Assembly (NCBI GenBank): GCA_016937855.1
Contig: JAFGVU010000182.1
Coordinates: 1 to 64,000 of the forward strand
Origin: Bacteroidales bacterium
GTDB taxonomy: Bacteria > Bacteroidota > Bacteroidia > Bacteroidales > ML635J-15
DNA length: 64,000 nt
Reading direction: 5' to 3'
Below are positions 34,862 to 44,679 of this stretch, piece by piece (position 1 is the stretch's first letter; each line of letters starts with the position of its first letter). The notes beneath the pieces are model-generated. The model made no database searches. It was not told where the DNA came from and was given only the letters and a program-made list of their open reading frames with translations. The translations under genes were made by a program, and so were the position numbers.

Positions 34862-36709
34862 ATGGAAAAAACTGTAACAATGGTAGGAAATTATTCTGAA
34901 GATAGCATAAAAACTCTCGATTGGCAAGAACATATCCGCAAGCGTCCGGGAATGTATATTGGTAAACTTGGTGATGGAAAATCGCGAGACGATGGAATTT
35001 ATGTTTTGATAAAGGAAGTTCTTGATAACTCTATCGATGAGTTTGCAATGGGTTTTGGTAAAAACATTAATATAAAACTTGAAGAAAGTTCAATAAGCAT
35101 TAGAGACTACGGACGAGGCATACCTCTTGGAAAACTAATAGATGTTGCATCAAAAATGAATACCGGTGCAAAATACGATTCAAAGGTATTTAAGAAATCG
35201 GTAGGACTAAATGGAGTTGGGATAAAAGCAGTTAATGCATTATCTAAATCATTTATTATTACTGCTTATCGCGAAGGAGAAGCCCGCCAAGCAGAATTTT
35301 CGAAAGGTGAATTGGTTTCCGATAAAACTTACTCGGCACCCGACAAAAAAAACGGAACTTTGGTGGTTTTTATACCTGATGACGAAGTCTTTGGAAAATA
35401 CGCTTATATAAACGACTACATTGAGCCAATGATTAGGAATTACGTTTATCTTAATTCCGGCTTAACTATAAACTTTAACGGAGCAAAATATATTTCAAAA
35501 AATGGATTATTAGATCTATTACAAGAAAATCTAAATCAGGAAGAGATTTATCCTATCATTCACCTTAAAGACGAAGATTTTGAGATAGCTATAACTCACG
35601 GCAAGCAATATAACGAAGAGTATTATTCGTTTGTAAACGGACAAAATACTACACAGGGCGGAACACATCTTTCGACCTTTCGCGAAGCTTATGTAAAAAC
35701 TATCAGAGACTTTTACCGAAAAGATTACGATGCAGCAGATATTAGGCAATCTATTATTGCTGCAATAAGCATAAAAATTGAAGAACCCATTTTTGAATCT
35801 CAAACAAAGACAAAACTTGGTTCACGTGACATGTCACCTGATGGTATGAGTATTCGAAACTACATTTTTGATTTTATGAAGCGTTTAGATGATTTTTTGC
35901 ATAAAAATCCTGAACATGCCGACATACTTCAAAAAAAGATACTTTCATCCGAAAAAGAGCGTAAAGCGATTGCCGGAATAAAAAAACTTGCTCGCGAAAG
36001 AGCTAAAAAAGTTAGCCTGCATAACAAAAAACTCAGAGATTGTCGAATTCACTATAACTCAACCGACGACAGAAGATTTGAGTCAACCCTTTTTATCACA
36101 GAGGGAGATTCTGCTAGTGGATCCATTACTAAATCACGTAATGTTAATACTCAAGCAGTTTTTAGTTTGCGTGGAAAACCACTAAATAGTTATGGACTAA
36201 CAAAAAAAGTTGTTTACGAGAACGAGGAGTTTAATCTTTTACAAGCAGCACTAAATATTGAAGACGGAATCGAAAACATCCGCTATCAAAATGTTGTAAT
36301 AGCAACCGATGCCGATGTTGATGGTATGCATATCAGACTATTACTAATTACTTTCTTTTTGCAATTCTTTCCGGATCTGCTAAAACGTGGACATTTATTT
36401 ATTCTACAAACTCCACTTTTTAGGGTTCGAAATAAAAAAGAAACAATTTATTGTTACGACGAAAACGAAAAAGAAGCAGCAATTAAAAGATTAAAAAACA
36501 ATCCTGAAATAACACGATTTAAAGGTCTTGGTGAGATATCACCTGATGAATTTAAGAATTTTATCGGTAAAGATATAAGATTAGATCCGGTAACTCTTAG
36601 CAAAGCCGATAGTATTAGTGGACTCCTTGAGTTTTTTATGGGTAAAAACACTCCTACCCGACAAGAGTTTATTATTAACAATCTAAAAATTGAAGAAGAA
36701 TTATCTTAA
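34862..36709 (+). CDS. parE: DNA topoisomerase IV subunit B
   Basis: The 615-residue ATPase subunit of topoisomerase IV, which unlinks sister chromosomes with ParC. The GHKL ATPase has LDNSIDEF and the DYGRGIP and [13 protein letters not shown] loops; the transducer follows, then the TOPRIM domain with ITEGDSASG and [10 protein letters not shown], which bind Mg2+. The N terminus ([19 protein letters not shown]) is the usual type IIA start. It is followed 8 bases later by parC. GyrB is the alternative but is not followed by a ParC-type A subunit, and Bacteroidota keep a separate gyrB. Confidence 0.93.
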   Translation: MEKTVTMVGNYSEDSIKTLDWQEHIRKRPGMYIGKLGDGKSRDDGIYVLIKEVLDNSIDEFAMGFGKNINIKLEESSISIRDYGRGIPLGKLIDVASKMNTGAKYDSKVFKKSVGLNGVGIKAVNALSKSFIITAYREGEARQAEFSKGELVSDKTYSAPDKKNGTLVVFIPDDEVFGKYAYINDYIEPMIRNYVYLNSGLTINFNGAKYISKNGLLDLLQENLNQEEIYPIIHLKDEDFEIAITHGKQYNEEYYSFVNGQNTTQGGTHLSTFREAYVKTIRDFYRKDYDAADIRQSIIAAISIKIEEPIFESQTKTKLGSRDMSPDGMSIRNYIFDFMKRLDDFLHKNPEHADILQKKILSSEKERKAIAGIKKLARERAKKVSLHNKKLRDCRIHYNSTDDRRFESTLFITEGDSASGSITKSRNVNTQAVFSLRGKPLNSYGLTKKVVYENEEFNLLQAALNIEDGIENIRYQNVVIATDADVDGMHIRLLLITFFLQFFPDLLKRGHLFILQTPLFRVRNKKETIYCYDENEKEAAIKRLKNNPEITRFKGLGEISPDEFKNFIGKDIRLDPVTLSKADSISGLLEFFMGKNTPTRQEFIINNLKIEEELS

Positions 36710-36717
36710 GATTGATT

Positions 36718-39504
36718 ATGGACGAAGAAAACAACAATATAACTAACGAAAACGAAGAATTTGAGGCAGTAGAAGCAACAGAGGTTTCTGAACCAAAAAT
36801 ATCACGACTTAAAGGCATGTTTCAGGATTGGTTTTTGGATTATGCATCGTATGTGATATTAGAGCGTGCTGTACCCCATGTTTATGATGGACTAAAGCCA
36901 GTACATCGTAGAATATTGCACTCGATGAAACAGCTTGACGATGGTCGTTACAACAAAGTAGCCAATATTATTGGTCACACAATGCAATATCACCCACACG
37001 GAGATCAATCAATTGGGGATGCTTTGGTTCAACTAGGACAAAAAGACCTGCTAATTGATTGCCAAGGAAACTGGGGTAATATTTTAACCGGCGACTCGGC
37101 GGCTGCTTCGCGTTATATAGAAGCAAGACTAACAAAATTTGCGCTCGAAGTTGTTTTTAATCCAAAAACTACTTTCTGGAAATCATCATACGATGGTAGA
37201 AACAAAGAACCTATTACACTCCCGGTTAAGTTCCCACTTTTACTTGCAATGGGTGTCGAAGGTATTGCTGTTGGTTTAGCATCAAAAATATTACCTCACA
37301 ACTTTAACGAAATTATTGACGCTTGTATAAACACACTTAAAGACGAACCATTTGAGCTAATACCCGACTTCCCAACAGGTGGTATGGCCGATTTTAGCAA
37401 ATATAACGATGGTATGCGTGGAGGTAGAGTAAGGGTAAGAGCAAAAATCGAAAAAGTTGATAAAAAAACTCTCGCAATCAGAGAAATTGTTTTTGGCGAA
37501 ACAACTACTTCAATTATCGACTCAATTATTCTTGCTAGTGAAAAAGAAAAAATCAAAATCAAAAAAATTGATGATAACACCGCAGAGTTTGTCGAAATTC
37601 TAATACATCTACCTCCGGGTGTATCAATAGATAAAACTATTGATGCACTTTATGCATTTACAAAATGTGAAGTCTCGCTTTCGACTTATGCTTGTGTTAT
37701 TGAAGAAGAAAAACCTAGATTTATTGGCGTAAGTGAAATTTTACAGCTATCAGTTTATAATACTGTTGAGTTATTAAAACAAGAATTGTTAATCGAAAAA
37801 GCAGAGCTCGAAGAGTCGTGGCACATGCAATCCCTCGAAAAATGGTTTATTGAAAATCGTATTTACAAAGAGAAAAAATACGAAAACTCTAAAACAACCG
37901 ACGAGGCTCTCGATTTTATTCACGAAAAAACAATTGAACACAAACTTCAACTAGTTAGAGAAATTACAAGAGACGATCTCTTGAGATTACTCGAAATCAG
38001 AATGAAGAGAATTCTAAAATTTAACACCGATAAAGCAGAAGAAGATCTCAATAAAATTCAAGAAGAAATTGCTCGCGTTCAACATCATCTAGATAACCTT
38101 ACCGCATATGCAATAAAGTATTATCAAGATATCAAGAAAAAATACGGCGAAGGTCGCGAACGTAAAACCGAAATCCGATACTTTGATACTATTGACACTA
38201 CAAAAGTAGCTGTAGCTAACGAAAAGCTTTATGCTGACCTTAAAGAAGGTTTTGTTGGATACGGCATGAAAAAAGCAGACTACATTTGTGAATGTTCTGA
38301 CATAGACGACATTATAGTTTTTAGAAAAGACGGAAAATATGTTGTCTCAAAAGTTAGCGACAAAGCTTTTTTTGGAAAAGACATTATTCATGTTGACGTA
38401 TTTAAGAAAAACGATAAAAGAACTATTTATAATGTCGTGTATAGGCATGGACGAACAAGTGTAGCATACATAAAACGGTTTGCGGTAACATCTGTAACCA
38501 GAGATAAAGAATACGATCTTACAAAAGGTGAGGATGGTTCAAGAATACTATATTTTACTGCAAATCCAAACGGAGAAGCCGAAGTAATAAAAGTTTTTCT
38601 TAAACCTAAACCAAAAATCAGAAAACTCATTTTTGAACAAGATTTTGCCGAAATTGCAATTAAAGGTCGCGATGCTCAAGGTAATATTTTAACAAAAAAC
38701 GACATTCATAAAATCACTCTTAAAGAAGAGGGCGTTTCTACTTTGGGTGGTCGTAAAATTTGGTTTGATGAAGAAGTTTTACGACTAAATGCCGACTCCA
38801 GAGGTAAATATCTTGGCGAATTTTCAGGCGAAGATAAAATTCTTGTTATCACTAATAGTGGTACATGTCGATTAACAAATTTCGATTTGTCGAACCATTA
38901 CGAAGAAAATATAAAAATTCTTGAGAAATACGATCCCGATAAAATCTTTACTGCCATACACTACGATGCAGAACAAGAATTCTTTTATATCAAAAGGTTT
39001 AATATTGATGACTCCGGAAAAGAGCAAGTATTTATTGGAGAAATGGAAGGAAGCTATCTTGTTGACATTACAGACGACATGTTCCCTCAAGTAAAAATTA
39101 TTTTTGGTGGAAAACACGAGTCTAGAGAAGACGAATTTATTGACGCCGAAGAGTTTATCGCTATAAAAGGTTTAAAAGCTAGAGGAAAGCGAATAACTAC
39201 TTTTGAAACCAAAGAAATTCTTTTTGACGAGCCACTCGAAAAAGAAATAACTGATCATGATGTTAGCTCGGATGACGAAGAAAACGAAGAAAACACAATT
39301 GTTGAACAAACCGATGATATCGAATTTGAAATTATAGAACCGGTTGAGGATGATATTGTGAACGAAGAGCCTAAAGAACAAATAAAAGAAGTATCAAATA
39401 CCGAAAAAAAGAACACTAAAAAAGACGACACAACTAAAGAAGCAAAAAGTAAAGATAATGATAAAAAACCACCGTCTGATTTACAAATGACATTAGGTTT
39501 TTGA
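36718..39504 (+). CDS. parC: DNA topoisomerase IV subunit A
   Basis: A 928-residue DNA-cleaving subunit. The catalytic Tyr is residue 133 in SRYIEAR; KPVHRRILHSM and the QYHPHGDQSIGDALV segment around His 92-94 are typical of the breakage-reunion domain. The C-terminal beta-pinwheel is divergent, and the last ~85 residues are highly charged (Glu, Asp, Lys). ATG 36718 is used rather than the in-frame TTG 36712. It forms an operon with parE. Mutations near Asp/Ser upstream of the Tyr give quinolone resistance in other species; nothing here can be called resistance. Confidence 0.93.
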   Translation: MDEENNNITNENEEFEAVEATEVSEPKISRLKGMFQDWFLDYASYVILERAVPHVYDGLKPVHRRILHSMKQLDDGRYNKVANIIGHTMQYHPHGDQSIGDALVQLGQKDLLIDCQGNWGNILTGDSAAASRYIEARLTKFALEVVFNPKTTFWKSSYDGRNKEPITLPVKFPLLLAMGVEGIAVGLASKILPHNFNEIIDACINTLKDEPFELIPDFPTGGMADFSKYNDGMRGGRVRVRAKIEKVDKKTLAIREIVFGETTTSIIDSIILASEKEKIKIKKIDDNTAEFVEILIHLPPGVSIDKTIDALYAFTKCEVSLSTYACVIEEEKPRFIGVSEILQLSVYNTVELLKQELLIEKAELEESWHMQSLEKWFIENRIYKEKKYENSKTTDEALDFIHEKTIEHKLQLVREITRDDLLRLLEIRMKRILKFNTDKAEEDLNKIQEEIARVQHHLDNLTAYAIKYYQDIKKKYGEGRERKTEIRYFDTIDTTKVAVANEKLYADLKEGFVGYGMKKADYICECSDIDDIIVFRKDGKYVVSKVSDKAFFGKDIIHVDVFKKNDKRTIYNVVYRHGRTSVAYIKRFAVTSVTRDKEYDLTKGEDGSRILYFTANPNGEAEVIKVFLKPKPKIRKLIFEQDFAEIAIKGRDAQGNILTKNDIHKITLKEEGVSTLGGRKIWFDEEVLRLNADSRGKYLGEFSGEDKILVITNSGTCRLTNFDLSNHYEENIKILEKYDPDKIFTAIHYDAEQEFFYIKRFNIDDSGKEQVFIGEMEGSYLVDITDDMFPQVKIIFGGKHESREDEFIDAEEFIAIKGLKARGKRITTFETKEILFDEPLEKEITDHDVSSDDEENEENTIVEQTDDIEFEIIEPVEDDIVNEEPKEQIKEVSNTEKKNTKKDDTTKEAKSKDNDKKPPSDLQMTLGF

Positions 39505-39528
39505 CATTCGATATTAAAATTTAGTTTT

Positions 39529-40023
39529 ATGCAAATTATCCTAATGGGATTTATGGGTAGCGGAAAATCTGTTTTCGGGAGAAAACTAGCAAAGCGTCTA
39601 AATCTAAAATTTTACGATCTGGATAAATATATCGAACAAAAATACAAAATGAGTATCCCCTCAATTTTTAATACCTTTGATGAAACAGTGTTCAGAAATA
39701 TAGAAACAATAGAACTTCGCAAATTTATAAGTAAAACAGACTTTGTTCTGTCCTGTGGAGGCGGAACGCCCTGTTTTAACAATAATATGGAATTAATAAA
39801 CAATATTGGTACAAGCGTATATATTGAACTTAATGCAGCAGCGCTATGCGACAGATTAATAAAATCAAAAACAAAAAGACCGCTAATTGAAGGTTTGTCT
39901 CCCAAAGAGCTTCAACAAAAAGTTGACACTCTCCTCTCCGATCGCCAAAAATATTACGAACAAGCCAAAATAACGATTTCGGGGATTAATCTAAAACCAG
40001 AAACACTAATAGAAATTCTCTAA
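39529..40023 (+). CDS. aroK: Shikimate kinase
   Basis: A 164-residue P-loop kinase phosphorylating the 3-hydroxyl of shikimate in aromatic amino acid synthesis. Walker A is GFMGSGKS (residues 7-14); the DLDKYIE and FDETVFRNIE segments bind shikimate; SCGGGTPCF holds the Walker B-like GGG. The LID Arg is in KSKTKRPLIE, and the length is normal. It follows parC by 24 bases on the same strand, possibly as a third gene of that operon. Confidence 0.93.
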   Translation: MQIILMGFMGSGKSVFGRKLAKRLNLKFYDLDKYIEQKYKMSIPSIFNTFDETVFRNIETIELRKFISKTDFVLSCGGGTPCFNNNMELINNIGTSVYIELNAAALCDRLIKSKTKRPLIEGLSPKELQQKVDTLLSDRQKYYEQAKITISGINLKPETLIEIL

Positions 40024-40167
40024 TTATTAAACCCACATTATACATTAGAACCGTAACCAAGTTTAGAAATAGAAGCTTTCGTGTTTTAGCTTCACTGAGG
40101 AGCCCCGAATATAAATTATTATACTATCTCAAAACAGTGGGAAAATCCTATTCAATTCTGCATTTTT

Positions 40168-41121
40168 TTAGTTGTAGAACAAAACTACATAATAAGCGAA
40201 ATAAGCAAATAATAGAATTAAACCTTTTAGTCTAGTAATTTGCGGATTTTTAAGAGGGATAAAAAACAAACCGGTTAAAACAACAAATCCTAGTAAAAAA
40301 TAAATATCGAAACTCATTGTTGTTGGGTTAACATCTAGAGGTGAAACTGTTGAGCTAAGTCCTGTTATGACAAAAATATTAAAAATATTTGAGCCAATAA
40401 CATTTCCAACACCTATGTCTATTTGTTTTTTAAATGCTGCGATTAAAGATGTTGCAAGCTCCGGGATACTGGTACCAAAAGCAATAACCGTAATAGACAC
40501 TATTCTTTCACTAACACCAAGCGAAGTTGCAATATTTCCGGCACCTTCGACCAAAATATTTGATCCAACCAACAATCCCAAACAACTAATTATTACAACC
40601 AAAATTGATTTGAATAAACTCGATTTACTCCGGGTAACATCATTTTTTGTTTTAAAAACAATTATTTTATCCGCTTTTTTAACTCTGTTAAATTTGATAA
40701 TAAAGAATAAATACACCAGCATCATAGACATCATTATGATACCTTCGTAACGTGATATCATCAAATCTAGCATAAAAACAGTAATAATAATGCTGGCAAA
40801 AATTAAAATAGGAAAGTCAAATCTAATAGTTGACCTCTGAACAGGTATTGTAATTACAATTGCTGACAAAGCTAAAACCAATCCAATGTTTGCTATATTA
40901 CTACCAACCACATTTCCGATTGCGATATCGGGAGAACCGCTTATTGCAGCATTTAAACTAACAAATAGCTCAGGGGCTGAAGTTCCAAATGATACAATTG
41001 TTACTCCAACGATAAAAGGTGGAATTTTAAAATATTCAGCGATTGCAGAGCCTGACTTAACCAACCAGTTGCCCGACAACAATAATATTATTATACCTGC
41101 TATTAAATAAAAATAGTCCAT
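40168..41121 (-). CDS. Sodium/calcium exchanger family antiporter (YrbG-like)
   Basis: A 317-residue membrane protein with ten hydrophobic helices in two inverted halves. The alpha repeats are visible: GTSAPELFVSL with GNVVGSNIANI in the first half, GTSIPELATSL with GNVIGSNIFNI in the second. Asn, Ser and Glu in these repeats bind Na+ and Ca2+. It exports Ca2+ in exchange for Na+ in characterised homologues. It lies alone, convergent with aroK across 144 bases. Confidence 0.92.
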   Translation of the reverse strand: MDYFYLIAGIIILLLSGNWLVKSGSAIAEYFKIPPFIVGVTIVSFGTSAPELFVSLNAAISGSPDIAIGNVVGSNIANIGLVLALSAIVITIPVQRSTIRFDFPILIFASIIITVFMLDLMISRYEGIIMMSMMLVYLFFIIKFNRVKKADKIIVFKTKNDVTRSKSSLFKSILVVIISCLGLLVGSNILVEGAGNIATSLGVSERIVSITVIAFGTSIPELATSLIAAFKKQIDIGVGNVIGSNIFNIFVITGLSSTVSPLDVNPTTMSFDIYFLLGFVVLTGLFFIPLKNPQITRLKGLILLFAYFAYYVVLFYN

Positions 41122-41253
41122 AAAATTAACTGCAAAATTAACAATTTGAGAAGATTAATGCATATTACCAATAAAAATAATTTACAAAAGTTTTAAATCT
41201 GCACAGATGCAAAAAGAAATTATTTAAAATTAAATTAACATTAAATCATACAA

Positions 41254-41287
41254 TTGTTTTCAATTTAAATTGTTAATTGTATCTTTG
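41254..41287 (+). promoter_or_regulatory. Promoter of lpxC/fabZ-lpxA
   Basis: TTG (41254-41256), 23 bases, then TATCTTTG (41280-41287). This is a full Bacteroidota-type match with both elements, 40 bases ahead of the ATG at 41328. Confidence 0.65.
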
Positions 41288-41327
41288 TTCCGGTTTTTTA
41301 AGAAAATTAACAATTGTGTTTGATTAT

Positions 41328-42728
41328 ATGAAGCAAAAAACTATTTTAAAGGAGGTAAGTTTAGAGGGGCCGGGTTTACACTTTGGGCAAAATACACATC
41401 TCCACATTAAACCTGCGGAGCCAAACACTGGTTATGTTTTTATCAGAAAAGATATCGAGGAGCATCCTGTTATTCCTGCTATTGCCGATAATGTTACAGA
41501 CACATCAAGAGGTACAACAATATCCAAAGAAAATGCAAGTATAAGTACAATTGAGCATTTACTAGCTGCAACCTACTCATTAGGAATCGATAATGTTATT
41601 TTTGAAATTGACGGACCAGAAGTTCCTATATTAGATGGAAGTTCAAAATACTTTGTTGAAGCTTACCACAAAGCAGGAATTAAAGAGCAAAATGCAAGTC
41701 TCACAGTATATGACATCAAAGAAAACCTCAGCTTTATTGACGAGGAAAGAGATATCGAAATAAACATTTATCCCGATAAAAACTACAATTTAAAAGTTCT
41801 TGTTGATTACAAATCAGATATTTTATCAAATCAATTTGCATATTTAAACAACATAAAAGACTTCACAAAAGAAGTTGCATCATGTCGAACATTTGTATTT
41901 CTTAGCGAATTAGAGCCTCTATTACAATTAAATCTAATTAAGGGAGGCGATTTGGACAATGCTATTGTAATTGTTGATAAAGATAGTACACAAGAGGAGT
42001 TCGACCGTCTTGCAAAACTATTTAATAAACCCAGTGTTGCTGTTCAATCCTCAGGAGTATTAAACAATTTAAAATTGCAGTTCACAAATGAGCCGGCACG
42101 ACACAAACTGCTTGATGTTATTGGAGATTTAGCGTTAACAGGTTATCGCTTTAATGCCTCGGTTATGGCGCGTCGTCCAGGTCATTATGGCAATACAGAG
42201 ATGGCAAAACTACTGCGTAAGCATATTGAAATAAAAAAATCAGAAAAAAAAAATAAAGACATTCCTTTTTACAATCCTGATGCAAAACCACTAATGGATG
42301 TTAATCGTGTTAAGGATTTTTTGCCTCATCGTTATCCGTTTTTGTTTGTCGATAAAATCATGAGCCTTACCGAATCTGAGGTTATTGGGATTAAAAATGT
42401 TAGTAACGACGAGTATTATTTCGCAGGACACTTCCCTGAAGAACCGGTAATGCCAGGAGTTTTACAAATAGAGGCAATGGCTCAAACAGGAGGAATACTC
42501 GTTTTAAACACTGTCCCCGACCCAGAAAAGTATCTAACATTCTTTATGAAAATTGATAATGTTAAATTCCGCAGACAAGTTGTACCAGGAGATGTTATGG
42601 TGATGAAATTAAAATTATTGGAACCTATTCGTAGAGGTATAGCTCACATGAAAGGAGAAACATTCGTTGGCACAGAACTTGCTAGCGAAGCTGAAATGTA
42701 TGCTCAAATAATCAAACAAATTGACTAA
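41328..42728 (+). CDS. lpxC/fabZ: Bifunctional UDP-3-O-acyl-GlcNAc deacetylase / 3-hydroxyacyl-ACP dehydratase
   Basis: A 466-residue fusion typical of Bacteroidota. LpxC (about 1-305) commits to lipid A synthesis; its zinc ligands are His77, His258 and Asp262, with His285 as general acid. FabZ (about 320-466) dehydrates 3-hydroxyacyl-ACP; its catalytic pair is His367 in GHFPEEPVMPG and Glu381. The linker is lysine-rich and encoded by a run of ten A (42244-42253). Competition for 3-hydroxyacyl-ACP ties lipid A to fatty acid synthesis. ATG 41328 is used, because an earlier in-frame TTG (41277) overlaps the promoter. lpxA follows after 3 bases. Confidence 0.96.
   Translation: MKQKTILKEVSLEGPGLHFGQNTHLHIKPAEPNTGYVFIRKDIEEHPVIPAIADNVTDTSRGTTISKENASISTIEHLLAATYSLGIDNVIFEIDGPEVPILDGSSKYFVEAYHKAGIKEQNASLTVYDIKENLSFIDEERDIEINIYPDKNYNLKVLVDYKSDILSNQFAYLNNIKDFTKEVASCRTFVFLSELEPLLQLNLIKGGDLDNAIVIVDKDSTQEEFDRLAKLFNKPSVAVQSSGVLNNLKLQFTNEPARHKLLDVIGDLALTGYRFNASVMARRPGHYGNTEMAKLLRKHIEIKKSEKKNKDIPFYNPDAKPLMDVNRVKDFLPHRYPFLFVDKIMSLTESEVIGIKNVSNDEYYFAGHFPEEPVMPGVLQIEAMAQTGGILVLNTVPDPEKYLTFFMKIDNVKFRRQVVPGDVMVMKLKLLEPIRRGIAHMKGETFVGTELASEAEMYAQIIKQID
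42244..42253 (+). repeat. A10 tract at the LpxC/FabZ junction
   Basis: Ten consecutive A within the codons for Glu-Lys-Lys-Asn in the interdomain linker. One extra A in the transcript would place TAA directly after the run, ending a product of about 308 residues. That is close to free LpxC length (305 in E. coli). Confidence 0.9.
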
Positions 42729-42731
42729 ATT

Positions 42732-43523
42732 ATGAATCAACCACTTTCTTACGTTAACTCTTCTGCTAAAATCGCAAACAATGTGGTAATCGAACCATTT
42801 GTTACCATAAACAAAAATGTCGAAATCGGCGAAGGCACCTGGATAGGTTCAAATGTTACAATAATGGAAGGCACTAGAATTGGTAAAAATTGTCGGATTT
42901 TTCCGGGAGCCGTTTTGGGAGCCATACCACAAGATTTAAAATTTAGAGGCGAAGATACAACCGCCGAAATTGGCGATAATACTACAATTCGTGAGTTTGT
43001 TACAATAAATCGTGGAACAGTTGCCAAAGGTAAAACCGTGGTTGGATCAAATTGCCTTTTAATGGCTTATGTACATGTTGCGCACGATTGTGTAATTGGT
43101 GATAACGTTATTCTTGTAAATGGCGTAAATCTCGCTGGCGAAGTCATTGTTGACGAATATGCAATTATTAGTGCAAACTCTCTTATACATCAATTTTGTC
43201 ATATCGGGGCACACACTATGCTTGCCGGTAACTCACTTGTCGGAAAAGATGTTCCACCATACGTAAAAGCTGCCAGATACCCACTTTCGTATGCTGGAGT
43301 TAACTCTATCGGATTAAGACGAAGAAATTTTTGCAACGAAAAAATTAATAAAATTCAGGATATTTATCGTGTTCTTTTTAATCAAGGCATGAATGTTACT
43401 CAAGCAGTTGAGTATATCGAAGCCGAATTGCCTGCAAGTAAAGAGCGCGACGAAATAATACTATTTATTCGTAATTCTAAGAGAGGTATTATCAAAGGAT
43501 ATTTTGATAAATCAGAATCATAG
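42732..43523 (+). CDS. lpxA: Acyl-ACP--UDP-N-acetylglucosamine O-acyltransferase
   Basis: A 263-residue left-handed beta-helix enzyme; first step of lipid A synthesis, adding a 3-hydroxyacyl group to UDP-GlcNAc. Hexapeptide repeats run through the first ~190 residues (IGEGTWIGSNVTI, IGDNTTI, IGDNVIL). The catalytic His is residue 118 in HVAHDC. The C-terminal helical domain (about 195-263) is present. Acyl chain length cannot be predicted here with confidence. It is coupled to lpxC/fabZ with a 3-base gap. Confidence 0.96.
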   Translation: MNQPLSYVNSSAKIANNVVIEPFVTINKNVEIGEGTWIGSNVTIMEGTRIGKNCRIFPGAVLGAIPQDLKFRGEDTTAEIGDNTTIREFVTINRGTVAKGKTVVGSNCLLMAYVHVAHDCVIGDNVILVNGVNLAGEVIVDEYAIISANSLIHQFCHIGAHTMLAGNSLVGKDVPPYVKAARYPLSYAGVNSIGLRRRNFCNEKINKIQDIYRVLFNQGMNVTQAVEYIEAELPASKERDEIILFIRNSKRGIIKGYFDKSES

Positions 43524-43543
43524 ATAAATTTTCTTTTATAAGA

Positions 43544-44581
43544 TTACAGCAATGGATTCCAACCTTGTGCTTTTAGCTCAAGTTCCTGTCCGTTGCGTGG
43601 AATAAAATATTTCCCTTCGTCCTTTTTACACATATATCCAATAATAGTAACATCTTTTATTTTTTCGATTTCTTCTTTCTTAGAGATAGGGACAGTAAAC
43701 AATAGCTCATAATCTTCGCCCCCGTTTAATGCTGGCAAGGATGAATCGATTCTAAACATTTCGCTAGCTAATACACTTTGAGGATGAATAGGAATTTTTT
43801 CTTCAAAAACTTTACATCCTAAATCAGAATGCTTACATAAATGCAATAGTTCGCTAGACAATCCATCAGAAATATCTATCATCGATGTAGGTCGAATTCC
43901 TGCCTGTTTTAGACTATTAATTATATCTCGTCTGGGTTCGGGTTTAAGCTGGCGCTCAATAATGTATTCGTAACCATCAAATTTTGGCTGTACTCCGGTA
44001 TCACTTAAAAACATTTTTTTCTCCCTTTCCAAAAGCTGTAATCCCAAATATGCCCCCCCAAGATCGCCGCTAACGCAGATTAAATCGTTTTTAGAGGCTC
44101 CTTTGCGATAAACAATATCATCCTTTGGGGCACTGCCAATTGCAGTAATATTGATAAATAATCCCGACAACGAACTGGTTGTATCTCCTCCTATCAAATC
44201 CACATCAAAACGCTTACAAGCAAGTTTTATTCCCTCATAAAGATCCTCAATCGCCTCAACCGAAAATTTACTGCTAATTGCTAGCGAAACTGTAATATAT
44301 TTCGGTGTTGCATTCATTGCATAAATATCACTAAGATTTACTGCTACAGCCTTGTAACCTAAATGTTTTAAAGGACTATAAATTAAATTAAAATGCACAC
44401 CTTCCACCAACAGGTCAGTTGTCACCAAAGTACATTCCTTACTACTATCAAAAACAGCAGCATCATCGCCAACAGATTTAATTATTTCAGAATTAAGAAT
44501 GCTTAAATCAGATGTTAAATGATCGATTAAACCAAACTCTCCAAGCTCGGATATTTGTCTAATTTTGCGTTTCTTTTCCAT
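43544..44581 (-). CDS. thiL: Thiamine-monophosphate kinase
   Basis: A ~345-residue kinase that phosphorylates thiamine monophosphate to thiamine diphosphate. Markers are VGDDAAVFD with metal Asp, TTDLLVEGVHF, LGYKAVAVNLSDIYAMNA, GGDTTSS and the MIDISDGLS segment. It belongs to the PurM-like fold. The start at 44581 (or 44587) is used because the longer ORF (44626) runs through the -7 element. Convergent with lpxA and divergent from the next gene. No thiamine riboswitch is visible upstream. Confidence 0.93.
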   Translation of the reverse strand: MEKKRKIRQISELGEFGLIDHLTSDLSILNSEIIKSVGDDAAVFDSSKECTLVTTDLLVEGVHFNLIYSPLKHLGYKAVAVNLSDIYAMNATPKYITVSLAISSKFSVEAIEDLYEGIKLACKRFDVDLIGGDTTSSLSGLFINITAIGSAPKDDIVYRKGASKNDLICVSGDLGGAYLGLQLLEREKKMFLSDTGVQPKFDGYEYIIERQLKPEPRRDIINSLKQAGIRPTSMIDISDGLSSELLHLCKHSDLGCKVFEEKIPIHPQSVLASEMFRIDSSLPALNGGEDYELLFTVPISKKEEIEKIKDVTIIGYMCKKDEGKYFIPRNGQELELKAQGWNPLL

Positions 44582-44623
44582 ATACATTTTTTTTTCTGGC
44601 AGAATATTTGATATTTTTCCCTG

Positions 44624-44631
44624 CAAAAGTA
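44624..44631 (-). promoter_or_regulatory. -7 promoter element of thiL
   Basis: On the - strand TACTTTTG (TAnnTTTG), about 40 bases ahead of the start at 44581. It overlaps the longer ORF start at 44626, arguing against that start. Confidence 0.5.
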
Positions 44632-44653
44632 TTAAATCCTTAATTGTTTTCGT

Positions 44654-44661
44654 TATTTTTG
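44654..44661 (+). promoter_or_regulatory. -7 promoter element of the nine-repeat gene
   Basis: TATTTTTG matches TAnnTTTG, 18 bases before the ATG at 44680. It is divergent from the thiL element. Confidence 0.5.
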
Positions 44662-44679
44662 TTATAAAATATAATTCTT

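Noticed and set aside
35818-35836. Possible third parS (core TTCACGTGA) inside parE
   Set aside because: Only the CACGTG core and a few flanking bases match; the right arm fails the AACA consensus.
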